64,000 nt of DNA, taken from assembly GCF_019097595.1 (NCBI RefSeq), contig NC_080732.1, positions 6,524,854 through 6,588,853 on the forward strand, given 5' to 3'. The stretch is from Hemibagrus wyckioides (lineage: Eukaryota; Chordata; Actinopteri; Siluriformes; Bagridae). Positions 12,734-27,000 of this stretch are shown here, piece after piece. Made by a program: the position numbers and the translations under genes. The notes beneath the pieces were generated by a model, which worked only from the letters and a program-made list of their open reading frames with translations, was not told the origin of the DNA and did no database searches. Every line of letters starts with the position of its first letter. The first letter of the stretch is position 1.

Positions 12734-15700
12734 ACCAGTTCTTGGACAAGCTTCTTTGGACAGATGAAAGCAGGATTAACTTGGACATGAGCATGTGTGC
12801 CTGCCAATGGAACTGGGTCACTGGTGTTTATTGATGATGTGCCTGCTGATAGAAGCAGAGAGAAATTCTAAACTGTAGAGCAATGGCTCCTGCTCAGATT
12901 TGATCAAATGCTGCAAAACGGATAGGACAACACTTCACAGTACAGCTGGATTAAAAAAATGTACAGTGAAAGCAACCCAAGGTTTCTTAAGGCAAAGAAA
13001 CAGGCATGTCACCTGACCTTAACCTAACTGAGATGGCTTTCCACTTCCTGAAGATAGAAAGCTGAAGGTAGAAAGACCCACAAACAAGCAGCAACTGACG
13101 GTGGCTACAGTTAAACCCTGGTAAAGCACCCCAAGAGAGGAAACAGCATTTGTTGACATCCAGTGGATCCAGATTTCCGGCAGTCATCGATTGCAAAGGA
13201 TTTATATCCAAGCATAAAAATACTCCTTATACTGTGGAACCTCGGCATAGGAATGCCCTTCCTTATGAATTTTCCTTAAGAAATCTGCATTGGCATACAA
13301 AGCATTTTCGGCCTACGAACGAAACGAACCGAACCAACCATCAGCTAAGTTGTGCATACGTCTGAGAGACGTTCAAAACTTGTTTGCGTCAGTGGAAAGC
13401 CAAACAAAGCCAACCAAAACGAGTTTACTAATTTTTTCATTCAGCTAAAGCTGTTTGGAAAGAGTCAACCCACGATACCAATGTTGCCTTCACCATGCGT
13501 TCAAAAGCTAGGTGATTTTTCATGTTTTTTGTTGACAGATTGGTGTTGTGGGTGGTCCGTTCTATTTTTAGCTCAAGCTTGGTGGCATGACTTCCTGTGA
13601 GGACCCTTGACATGGAATGCTTGGCTTGGGTCAGTTCTTTGTAAGCGGCCATACAGTTTACATACGCTTCATATTGGTAATATTTTTGGGAGGCTGGAAC
13701 GGATTATCTGCATTTACATTATTTACTATGGGAAGATTTTCGCCTTAAGACCTCACCTCCAGAACGAATTAAATTTGTATGCCGGGGTTCCATTATATTT
13801 ATAATTATGTCAGTTTTTTTTTATATATATAATGTAAGGCTGTAATTCCTAAACTATTAACGCAACCATTTTTTTTGTTAAACCTCCTGAAATAAAGCTG
13901 AAAGTCTACACTTCAGTCACATCTCCAGTGCTTCAAATCCATTGTGCTAGTGTACGGAGGCAAATTTACCAAAAAATAAATAAATAAATTGTCTCACTGT
14001 CCAAATATTTCTGGACAAGAGTGCATTTAAAAACAGTGAAGGGGAAAAAAAAACAAAAACAAAAAAAAACAAACAGAAATTGCACCATGTCTGCTTTTAA
14101 ATTTGGAATTTTTTCGTACCTTTCAATTTAGAATATAATTATATTTATATTTAAGTAAATACTGCTGTATAATGTATTTGATGTATGACTCCATCATTTT
14201 ATAAGAACTATTTTAATTATATAATATATAATAATAATTATATAATAGCAATTTTTTTATTTTTAATATATTTTTTTTAATTATTTATTTATTTATATGT
14301 TTATGAATTAATTAAAAAGGTGGGTCTTGTTCATGCAAATAGAACAACTCTGGGGGGGGGGGGCAAGAAACTTCAGATGGTTTTAGTATTTGAAAAATGC
14401 TAAGATAGCAGTGAAGTGTGTTATTTCCTCTGAGCTGCTGTAGTACAGCGTAGTTTGTACCTCGGAGCAGAGTGAGGAGGAAATCTGGTTTCTGAGCCAG
14501 TGTGTGACGCAGAGACGGATCTGCATACACTAACTTCCTCAGCATCGTGACGCTCGGCTCGGACAGACACTCGACAGGCTACAGGAAGACGGAGAAGAAA
14601 AAAAAAAAAAAAAACACAGTACATATTTTCTGAAATGTCCTGAAGTATTCAACATGGACAAGTGAACAGTAACCGTGTATGTTTAGTTTCCTTTAATCGA
14701 CAGTGTTTACAAAATCAATAAACAATATTGAACTAACACTTTTGGATCAGTTAAGGTTTGTTTACAGCGTTTATCTAAAAGTTGTTGTTCTCTCAGCTGC
14801 TCTCTGTTTGGGATCGCCATAGTGGATCATTTGGACCGCATGGTTCGATTTTCCCTTCTTCTACCCTCCCATTTAATCCGGGCTTAGGACCGGCACTGAG
14901 GGTTAACTCTTCAGTGGTTGGGTTAGCTCTCTGCCCAGGAATCGAACCCGGGCCGCGGCAGTGAGAGCATCCTGCCACTGGACCACCAGGAGGCTACAGT
15001 GTTTATCCAAAAGTAAATCTACAAAATAATGCGTGAATTAACATGTTTACAGTGATCAGTTATGAGAATATAATCGTGGTGTGATGCAGCCTGATGAGAA
15101 GTGGAGATACTCTATCAATCCCAAAGCTGATTATTTTCCTATAATAGCACATCCTGCATTGCTTTAATCCTTTTATACCCAGCAATTTACTGACAGTTAT
15201 ATTTTTTATTAAATAAACATTCATACGGTTTAAAACGGGGGGAAACTTAAAAGCTAAAAATGTTTGGATTTGGGAAACACAGTCTGATTTGACGTATTAA
15301 CTGACTTTTGTCTTTTTAATAAACGAAATTATTTTGCAAAGCAAAGTGTGCGCAAAAAATTAATCCCTGGATCCAACCAGGCAGCTTGTCATGTTAAGGG
15401 ACTCCTTCCATTTTCAACCGCATTAGATTATGTGGGGTGTCCACCTCATACGTGATTATAGCATCGAAACGATGCAAATTAACATTGAACCTGCTGTGTG
15501 AATCGCAGCCGGAATGAAGAAAATTCATCAACACCTTCAGACTGCCGGATTTGAGAGATCAGCGATTCATGCCACAGTAATAATAATCATCGTAAAGTAA
15601 AAATATTTACAGTACAGTCTGATCCTTTCCTTCACAGTCGCGCTCATTTCCAAGCTTAATTATGCTTCTCCTGTATAAGGTGAGGGAAAGTATAGAGATA

Positions 15701-17592
15701 AGCAGCATGTGTGATAGCGTAACATTCTATAAAAATGTTAACTAGCTGCACAGGCTTATCAGATTGTTCTCTACGGGTAACTGCCAGACATTATGAAACA
15801 TTATTCCCTGTAATTAGCCTCATTAGCAGGGCAAAACACTGGCAGCGTTAGGCCTGGGGAGGCCCTCATCATACAACACACGCTAATTAACACTGACAAA
15901 CTCCTGACTGACGTTATTAGCTGGGAGCTGGGCCATGCTCGGATCTCTCGGATCTCTTCTAATGGTGTTTTATTTTCTCGCAGTATACGACCGTTCCTTA
16001 GTTTGAACATAAATGAAATTGATCATATTTGTCCGTTTCCTGATTTGCATATTTTTAATTGTGGGAGACAAAAAAAAAAAAATTGTATATATTACCCCTC
16101 CATGGCTGTTCACACTCTCTGTAATCAAAGACACGAGTTTCTCTGTTAGTCCCTGCTTCTTCAGCACAGCATGCACTGCGGTATCTAGAGGGAAAAAAGG
16201 AAGCACATTTATACTCCAGTTCCATCCATCAGTGTGATCAGATTAACGAACGACCTGTGCAGTTATATCAATATCTGAAAACTGCACATTTTTCTTTTCT
16301 GCCTGCTATTTATAGGGTATAAGAGTACCTCTGTTATCACTTACGCTATAACAGCTGTACACAAATGTTCACTCACTAGCCTCTAGCCTTAATCAGACAG
16401 TTGATCATGTCAAGTCTGTCATGCTTGCAGCTTTCCAAACTGCTTCACCTATGACTGAAACAAATTACTGGAGACTCCTTCCATAAACCTTTTTTTTTTA
16501 TTCCTTTACAGTAATACATCAATCAGGCATAACATTATGACCACTGACAGGTGAAGTGATGATCTCCTCATCATGGCACCTGTTAGTGGGTGGGATATAT
16601 TAGCCAGCAAATGAACATTTAGTCCTCAAAGTTGATGTGTTGGAAGCAGGAAAAATGGACAAGTGTAAGGATTTGAGCGAGTTTGACGAAGGGCCAAATT
16701 GTCATGGCTAGATCAGAGCATATCCAAAACTGCAGCTTTGTGGAGGGTGTTCCCAGTCTGCAGTGGTCAGTATCTATCAAAAGTGTCCTTTGGTGCCAGA
16801 TACCACAGCACACCTTCAGGGATCTAGCAGAGTACATGCCTCGATCGGTCAGGGCTGTTTCTGCAGCAAAAGGGGGAGTGACACAATTTTGCGCACCAGG
16901 TCATAATGTTATGCCTAATCGGTGTATTGTGGAACATTTGTGAGCCATGTTATAACTTACATTATAACAACTAAACATAAAGAATCCTTTCAGTCAGTAT
17001 AAGCCCTCTGACAAAATACTGTACATCTTAAACTATACCTAATTATAGCCCTTTCACTTCAACCTATTTATATGTTCGCAGCGCACACACTTCACAGAGC
17101 GTGAAGTGTTCGAGAGCAGAAGTGTGTGTGACTGAGTAAGTGGAAGATGACGACGACGATGCGTTTCTCACCCTGCAAAACAACCACCAGCTGCTCGGCT
17201 GCGGATCTGCGCAGGACCATATCCACCGTCTCGGAGGTAAAGATACCGAAAAGCTTATGCACACACTCCGCCTGTACGAAGAGAAAAAAAAAAAAACACC
17301 ACACACGGCTATTAAAAGCAATGTGTTTAGGAGTTAATCCTTCGGTTGGGTTTAACTACAGCTATGTTTTGTTCTGTATCTGAATAAAGAAAAAAAAATG
17401 TATCTAATCAATCAGCTCTTCCTAAAACTCATTAAATTCTTAAAAGATTTGCTTTAGGTTCATTAGAGGGCTGAAAACACTGAAAGCTAAACATGAAAGC
17501 TGAACAAAACTGAGAATAACAATAAATAAATAAATAATAAAAAAAGTATTAAATAAATGTAATTAATAAATGTAATTAATAAATGTAATTAA

Positions 17593-17655
<63 letters not shown>

Positions 17656-17898
17656 AACGAAGACAAAGCAGTGGCAAAAAACAGAAGCAAATGTTATGAC
17701 ATCATAATAATTCTAACCAATTTCCTTTAAGCAACTAGACACTCAGGATAAACTTTAGCTCTTCCTAAAACTCATTAAATTCTTAAAGATTTGCTTTAGG
17801 TTCATTAGAGAGCTGAAAACACTGAGAGCTGAACATTACTGCTGAACAAAACTCAGAATAATAATAATAATAAATTAATAAATAAATAATAGTGAAAA

Positions 17899-17946
<48 letters not shown>

Positions 17947-20900
17947 ACAAAGACAAAGCAGTGGCAAAAAAAACAGAAGCAAATGTTATGACATCATATT
18001 AATTCTAACCAATTTCCTTTAAGCAACTAGACACTCAGAATAAACACAAAAGCATTAAAATGTTGTGTTTGTGCTGTGCTGGAAGATTCTAGGTGCACTT
18101 TTGCCCTATAGCAGGAATCCCAACATCCCAGGGTTTATTCCTTTTAAAAATTAAATGACATGCACTCCTACGTTTTATCCATTTCCAGTTATATTTGATG
18201 GTGTGCACAAATCCAGTTCCTGGCTGTTCCTTGCATCATTTATGGTTAATAGAAACAAGCAGCTTGTTAAGGCTGGTGTATTCTTGCTGTGAACAACATG
18301 CACACAATATGGCTGCGGCAGTATTAAATCGTTTTTAAATATTTAACACTATATTTCTGTGGAATAGGATTTGAGTTCACCTTAAGGTAAGACTTCTTCG
18401 AGTCGTCCAGTCTGATGTCCACGTATTTGTCAGTGACGTAGATAGCTGACAGGGTCGAGCTGTCCAAAGCAGGCCGGGACGATCTTTTGTCTTCCAAACT
18501 GGCCAGATGAGGTGACAGATGTTGTGCTGCTGTGCTTCTTACCCTTCAAAACACAGACATGAGTATGAATTACACAGTGTCTTTGCAAAGGCATGCAAAG
18601 TGTTAAAAAGTGCACCCGAGTTGGTCGTGAGGTTTTATGATGAGCCTTGCGCAGATGCTACACGCTTCACTACATCCCCATAGATATTAAACAAAATAAA
18701 TCCCACAGCATTTGTTGTTTTCTTAACCATGTTAAATCACATCTTTTTGTATGGAGTAACAGGATACAGCTACCATGTAGTGCTTGATCTACATTTTGTA
18801 CAGCATAAAAATGCTCAGCTGATGATTAGCTGCTTGAAACACTTGCACTAGTATCACTGGAGCAAAGCTGCTAAAGTGGTATCGTCAAATATTGACTTAT
18901 TCCCTTAATACCCGATATTACACCGACCAGGCATAACAATATGACCACCTGCTTAATATTGTGTCGGTCTCCCTTTCGCTGCCAAAACAGCCCTGACAGG
19001 TCGAGGCATGGACTCGACTAGATCCCTGAAGGTGTGCTGTGGTATCTGGCACCAAGATGTTAGCAGCACATCCATTAAACGATACTTACTGGACTTGAAG
19101 GATACTTTGATAGATACTAACAAGAGCTGCAGTTTTGGAGATGCTCTGATCCAGTGGCCTAGCCATCACAATTTGGCCCTTCGTCAATCTCGCTCAAATC
19201 CTTACGCTTGCCCATTTTTCCTGCTTCTAACACATCAACTTTGAGGACAAAATTTTCACTTGCTGCCTAATATATCCCACCCACTAACAGGTGCCATGAT
19301 GAGGAGATCATCAGTGTTATTCACTTCACCTGTCAGTGCTCATAATGTTATGCCTGATCGTATCACATGGGAGCCTCAGGTTTACGTTCCTCCCATCTAC
19401 CATATAGTCTACAGAAATTCAATATTTTTCATACAAGTACCTCACTTTCCAGTTCAAATTTGTTTTTCTTAATTAAACAATACCACATTGAAAAAACATA
19501 CATGGCTCATCAGAAAGCAGAAAGTGACTGGAACCCCATAGAAGCTAAATAAGAACGTGCTGAGACCTACAACCACCACTTTTTTTCCCCCCCTGAGCTG
19601 CTGTACAGAATCCACAATTGTCGGTTAGTAGAACTCACACATGTTGTTTGGTGAAGAGCAGTCTGATTACGGCGCGGAGTCGAGTCGCCGAGGAATGGGC
19701 CGTGTCTCCAATCTCATCCGAGAGCCCACTTATCAGCAGGACGCTGTTTCCCAGGGCATCCTCCGTGCCTGCGTGACTCTGACACAGCCGAAAAATCATG
19801 AAGATGAATAAATATGCTTTGTGGAGATGAGAGAGCACTTCAGCTGCGCTTTATTGACAGGACGATCCAATTACCGAGTGTCCTCGACGAAATAAATGAG
19901 ACGTGGCAGGACTATGAATATTCAATAGGCGTGAACGTGTTTTATTCCCTTTTAGCAGGAGGATATGAATGAAACTTGTTTAAAGCAGAACACTGCAAAT
20001 TACATTTTAGCCTCCAGCATAGTGTTAAAAGATTACGGCTACTTCTGGATTTTCCGCATCATCTTGGTGTGAGTTCTGTATTACTAGTGTGTGTTTGTGT
20101 GTGTACCTGCAGCACAGGAATGACCGGGTAAAGTGCTTCATTAAATCTACTCCAACTCGAAGCAGTCATCATCAATCGTCCCTTTAGCAGGTACAGAAGA
20201 AGATCCTTGGCAGCCGAATTCACCTTTTGGATCACACATAAACCAAGCTGATGGCTCTATGATGTCAAGCTTACAAACCGTTTCATCCAAACAAGGCTCG
20301 GCACAACGTAACGAACGCACCGACGTGTCGTTTCCCAATGTCAAACATTACATCGAGTGTGACCTTCGCCGCCATTACACAGAGAGCATGGCTTTATTAC
20401 AGGTTTATGATCCTTACAAAGCAATGCGTCAACGTATCCAAACATATATCTTCAAATAAGACAGCTCCTCGTCGGCCGCCGAGGAAGAGGAAGCTCACCT
20501 CTTTTGCTTGATCGTGAAGGCCGAAGGCACTGACTTCATAAAGGACGCGAGGGTGGAAGAGGAAATGCACGCCGCTGCAGATGGATGAAGCTGGTCTGGA
20601 CACGTTATGAACCCCTAAACACTCCTAGAAGGAGGCAGAAACATAAAAACTTCAAATTTTCAATGGCACTGTTTGATTCTCTAATTCGATTGGTCAGAGG
20701 GCGTCAATTTATTTTCTGCGACGGCAGCCCTGACAGCCAGAGCGCTGATGGCCTTTTTATATTAATGAATCATTCTAATGTGCTATTGTAACAAGTTACA
20801 CGGATTTACACAAAAGTGTAATAATTAAAGTATTAAAAATTATTAGTAAGAGTATGTTTGCCTCAAACCCCTATGAAGGGTTTTGGGGATTGATTTCAGC

Positions 20901-21004
20901 ATCCACTCTTTGCATATGGAGGTTGCATGTTCACCCCATGATTCAGTGTCCAGTCCAGAGACATGCATTGTGAGCTTCTTGGAATATCTAAATTGTCTGT
21001 AGTA

Positions 21005-21052
<48 letters not shown>

Positions 21053-24000
21053 TAAGTGATTGTGCCCTGTGATGAGTTGGCACACCATACAGGTTGTCCC
21101 TGCCCCTGCCTTGTACCTAGAGTCCACTTGGATAGACTCCAGGCTTCCCATGACCCCCTGTTGGATCAGTGCTCCAGAAAATGGATAGATGGATGGATGA
21201 ATTAATTACTATTAGTTATATTTAAGAGAGATAAATGGTGATAAAAGAGGGTAGGTTTTCTGATGTTGCATTTTCACCAGATTGTCTCGAGGACAGTTCA
21301 CAGCAACTATAAACAGTTAAAAAGCGCAACCTATTTTGACAAGACAAAATGATATCATTATTTTATCATAAGGCTTAAAAAAGACAAAAACATGCCTCAG
21401 TCAAACACTTTCTAAAATGGAGGATTTATTACTGCCAAGGCTTTTGTATTAGCTATCCCCTGCATGTCCACACCTCCAATGCCAACAACATTTCCACACA
21501 GCCTGTGAAAAGCTTTTCATTTATATACCACTCGACAGCGATATTTATATATTTTTCTCCATAAATATTTACTTGAATTTAAGTTACAGATATTTCCTAA
21601 ATTTACATTACCCTATTTTTTTTTTCCCTTGCTCCCCTTTAATTCTTCTAGCTCTTAAAGCAAGTGCAAATTATTTGGTTATTATTAAAAGGGAGCCTTT
21701 TAAATGATATTATTGTTATTCCACATACTGTATTGCTTTTTCCTGGTTAATTCACGTGATATCTGTCAATATGAGGGATTCAGTTCAGAATTGTTGTACA
21801 ACCTTGACCACATCCAGGGTGCGTGCGTATGTCTCAGCCTTCACCGGGAGCAGAGGATGTGATAAAAGCTTCAGAAGAATCTTCTGGCTCTCCATCTGAA
21901 GCAATGGGCTAGCCTGAGCAGACTTCCACCTACAAACACAGAACACACTCATACACACATATACTCTGTACATCCTGTGCTATTAATACATGGCATGTTA
22001 TTATACACAATCAGAGCATTAACACTTAAAGCTACTGCTCTGTGTATAAACATACTGCTTTCAAGCGAACGTTATTTGTCCTGTAGAATGTTTTAGTTCC
22101 TAAAATAATCACAGACTCTGAGAAAAAGCTTACAGGTAGGAGCAGATGTGGATGAATTCCTTGATGAGCGGGAGGTGCTGATGGTAGGGAATGCCATCTA
22201 CGGCTTGGCCAGCGAGTTCCAGTAGCTCCAGCCAATTCTTTTCTCCCTGTAGAGTATGCCAAAATCATGCTTTCAAAAATGTGCTCTTTTATAAAAAGAA
22301 CCAAACACAGTGGCTTGTGTACAACTAAACTGGGAAAGGTATTCGCACTGTCCATTACAATTGTCCACTTTTATTGACTACTACCAGACATTCCGATATG
22401 CATTTGTATTAGAAAATGCTAACGATGCTAAAAATGGTACGTTATATTTAATGAGCTTTAAAAAGTTAAAGAATGGCAGCATGCGCAATAGTTTAGACCC
22501 CCTTCCAGCTGTAAAGCCGTGCTGCACAGGGATGTCAAGGCATGAGCTAGATGACCACAGAAACCTCTCAGACAGAACATTTTATACTCTTGTGTGATCA
22601 AAATTGACAAGTTTTGGCCGAGCAAAATCCCCGTGCAGGAAACAGCAGGAACGGTTTAGCTGAAACAGCAGTGATGCTGCACCATTCTATGATCTGCATG
22701 GAAGAATCATCAGAAAGGAACCCTATCTTTAACTTCATCATGATATATGCTAAGCAAATTTGCAGAGGCATTTGGACTGGTTAGGGTTAAAAAAAAAAAA
22801 AAAAAAAAATTCGGAAGAGGACTCTCTTCAGAAAAGTGAAAAAATAGACAGGCTGGTGAGGCCGTTACTGTTTATAGATGCTAGAATATTAGTGAGAATG
22901 GAAAATAACTAGCCGGAAATCATTGATGGTTGACCCTGTGCTCTGACCTCAGTTTCCTAACAAGCAAGAAAGAAAGACTTTCACTGTGCTGGAAAACTGA
23001 ATTGCTGATTATAAAAGGAATCAAATGGTTTAGGATGTGCTTTATTTTTCAGAAAATAATCCTCTTAGGGTGATAATAGTAAATCTGCTTTAAGTTAGCC
23101 TGTGGACCATTTCCTTTTAACACTATGTTTCCTATAATATGTTAACATTTCCTCAGTGTTGCACAAAACACGGGATGGGATTGGGATTAGTTGTTATTCT
23201 TCAGCATTACCTCAGCCTGAACCTCCTTTAGAAAAGAACAAGTGGCCTCCATTGTGTTAGCAGCTTGGCTAACTCGGCAGTACAGGCTATGGTTTTCAGA
23301 GTTGGACTGCTCCAGGTAGGCCAATGCTGACTCGTGGATGGTGGGAAATGCGAGGCTGAACGGGAAATCCAGACAGAGATGGAAAACAGCAGACGCCGTA
23401 CTCTGAGGAATGTTCTCACTTGCCTGTATAGAGAAATGATAAACATGTATTAAAGCATGCTATATGCCAGTATTGTACTGGTGACCAGATAAATGAGACT
23501 ACATCATGTACTAATTTATTATTCAGGGTACACTGAAGTTTTCTTTTCTATGCTACAACTTAACCCCAGGTTATCATCATTCTAAACCCAGCTTTTGACC
23601 CCAGACGTTGTTGTTCTTTCGGCTGCCACAGAGGACCAACTGGACCGCACAACAACTTGGAACAGGTTTTATGCCGGATGCCCTTCCTGACACAACCCTC
23701 CCATTTTATCCGGGCTTGGGACCAGCACTGCATCCAGTGGCTGGGGTTTGGGCACTGGCTGGGAATCGAACCCCAGCCTTACGCATGGTAGGCGAGACAC
23801 CTACCACTGAGCCACCAATGTCCCCTGTTCTACACTTAACCCCAGGTTATTGTCATTCTAAACCCAGCTTTTGACCCCAGATGCAGGGTTAGAACTGCTT
23901 TCTACCCAGGGTTATGAGACTCTGCTCTGAAGTGGGGTTACTGTGTGAAACAATGACGTTACGACTAGATGCTTAGCAACAGAAACCCGGTCAGAACTTG

Positions 24001-27000
24001 AACAGCACGTGCCTCAGATCAAGTGCTTAGTACAGTTACAGAAAGCCTACGTGTTGTGTAAACAGTTTTGTCTTTTATTTCCTTGCCTTTGTCCATCTTA
24101 GGAGGCTTAAAGAGGATTTACTTGGCGAAAGCGTGAGACAAGCTTATTTAAAGTGCTGTATTTATCCAGTCACGGTTGCTGATGGTGGAAATATGCAAAT
24201 AAGAAGATTTAGCCCGGGTTTAGGAATGTACAGTGTGAAACGTCAGATTGTGCGCTACACACAAAGTACAGGTACACACGAAGATTTAAAGTATTTAAAT
24301 GATTAGCACAGGTATTAAATAAACACACACACACCAGACAAATGACTGAATCTCTCTCCAGGTAAAAATGAATATTATATTAAGATTTTATTCTTAGCCA
24401 GCATTGACCTGTGGCACTGAAAACAACATTCGGCGCCTTACGATATCACACTAGAAGAAGTGAAAAGACAACTGCTAAGTAATACAAAGTGCTTTTACTG
24501 GAAAGAACCTACGAGGCTATTAACACCAGCCATGAACCAAATGCCAACAAAGTGTGAAATATTCGCAAATGATTTCTGCATTGAGTACAAAGTGTTGTTT
24601 TACCATCACACACACACACACAAATAAAAAAGCCAAGCTGCAACAGTGACAGTTAATTTGTCATATTTTCCCAAACATTAAGTCATAACAAGCCACTCCA
24701 ACTGTACGGATAGCACCTTCGCTCTCGGAACAGCCGTGTTTAAAGAGTCTACAGATGATGAAGTCGTGATGATCCACTCAGCAGAATTTACACGTTTTAT
24801 CATCATTCATGTACTTAACAAAGGAGCTAAAAATAACCTGCACTTAGAAATACGCTTTCTTTTCCCAGTATGATTCTGTCCTCCCTGACACGAAAGTTGT
24901 GTATAAGATTACATAAAGTGAGCTGTCCATCATCACAGCATTATTAAAATCTTATAACCGATTGGTCTGAATGTGTTGACTGATGTTCTAGAACAGCAAA
25001 CTCCGACATTTGTGCTGGCTTGAATTCAGATCATACGTTAATAGTAAAGCATTTATTCTAATATATTGCTATTTAATAGAGATAAATGTATCATCAAGTT
25101 TATTATAATAGACATGTTTGTTTATGTATGGAAGGAGTCTCCAATGTCAGTGCTCTGTAAGTTTTCCGACACGGGAATGTCTTCAAAATGGACGATTGTG
25201 CTTGTGACTTATTTACTGCATCTAGAGACCCTTTTTGGGCGGACGTCACGATTACATCACAGCGCTAAAACAAAGGGCAGCCAATACAAACCAGTACAGA
25301 GTCGGCTACACAAGGAACACAAATCTCATCTTGTGGTATTGTTGGGTGACAGAATCGAAGTGCACTCCAATTTGAGGTTTTAGCGCACAGCTGCCTGACA
25401 AAAAAAAAAAAAATCGACCGCAGCCGTGGTCAAACAATACAAATAGCAGACTGGACAGAAACGATGTTCACGTTGGCAGCGCACACTTCATATCAGGTAA
25501 GGTTAAAGAGACTATTGTTTTTTGTTGGTATGGTTTATGGTTTGGTTACGTGTCTAAATATTTCTTATGCATGCACACCTCATCAGAAATTTGCTCGATT
25601 TCTCATGTACCGCTAACTTTTTAGCGTCTAAGTTAGCTAACAACCGAAGACTAAACAATGGAAACTTTGCTCTGTCTGGGTCATCTCCCTTTCTAGAGTT
25701 GCCAGGAGCGCTCGGTTTTTCTATCAGATGTCGGGTCACTCAACCAGAGGTCATCCTGTCACATCGTCCATCCATTGAGTGAGCGTGTACGGGTCGGCCA
25801 GTCTGGCTCCGTCCGTTAAAGTAAACTTTTTCAAATGACATTCGAGGCCCTGGACAGTGAGTGACCTAAGATAGTCAGATAAATTGGGATTTTGACCAGT
25901 CATTGTTTAGAAACAAACTATAAAAAAAAAAGGGTCTTAGGTCTCCACCTAGGCTCCGCCCACAATAAAACCTCACAAGGGTCTATAATGTGGGAGATAA
26001 CTAACTTGAGGAACTATCTTGTCTTGTGGATGTTCCACAACTTTATATACAACTATCAAAGTAAACAAACTTGTCATTCATTAAAAATGCAGTCACTGGC
26101 AACATGTAAAGAAATAAACCATCTCAGGACACGATGCTGTTTGGAATTAAGCAACTTCAGGATATTAAATGTGACACCACTTTACATTAAGACATTTATA
26201 CAGAAATTGAGATAACAGAGAAAAATAATAATAATAATATTAATAATAATAATAAATCACTGCTGTGTTTAAAAAATAAATAAATAAAAGGGAAAAGGTG
26301 TGGCCTATGTGTCTGTCAATCCTAGCTGAAAATCTTTGTGTGGACTTGCAATAAAAACATTCCCCCGCTGCTGTATTCATCAGGACTCTGGCATACATTA
26401 ATTATTAAGAGGAGTTATTAATTATACGCCTTCTCACCTTCTCCACAGGTAGGAGGGTTTGCAGAAGGCGAATGGTGAAGACAGAAGTTCCTGTGTAGGA
26501 CATGCGGTGGTGAATCAGCGTTGAGTCAGGCTCTGGCGATGCCATGTGACCGTGATGGCACATGATTTCTCCCAGTTTTTCCATACACACCCGCAGCTTC
26601 TCTCTCTGTAGGGGGGGATGAGTGAGGGAGAGAAAAAAAAAAAGAACTCGGTTGCTAAGCGTCTTTATTCGGTTCAGGTCGATGGTGAAAGGAAACCAGC
26701 AGGGGGCAGCAACACATTTCAAAGTGAGTTTTAGTGGCTGCGAGAACTGTTTTGCAATAGCACATTAAAAATAAATGAAGGAGAAGGTTCGAGCCTTGCA
26801 GAAAAATCTATTCAGCACTATTTTGAGTGTACTGTCAACTAAGAGGTGCAAGATATAAAAAAAAATCTTTCTAAATAGAGCTTAAATATTACTTCTTCGA
26901 AAGAATAATTGAAACAAATCAAAGATCTAGATATTATCTGTAATTCGCTCTTGTAAAAATTTGAAACACTTGCCAGTTCGTTCGCAGTGAGGCTGCATTC

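Noticed and set aside
14936..14994. Possible tRNA-Glu gene on the minus strand.
   Set aside because: Also a SINE head, flanked by an imperfect target-site duplication and followed by the shared tail.
23765..23826. Possible tRNA-Gly gene on the minus strand.
   Set aside because: It is the head of a SINE: it runs directly into a LINE-type tail, and the acceptor stem is not convincingly paired.
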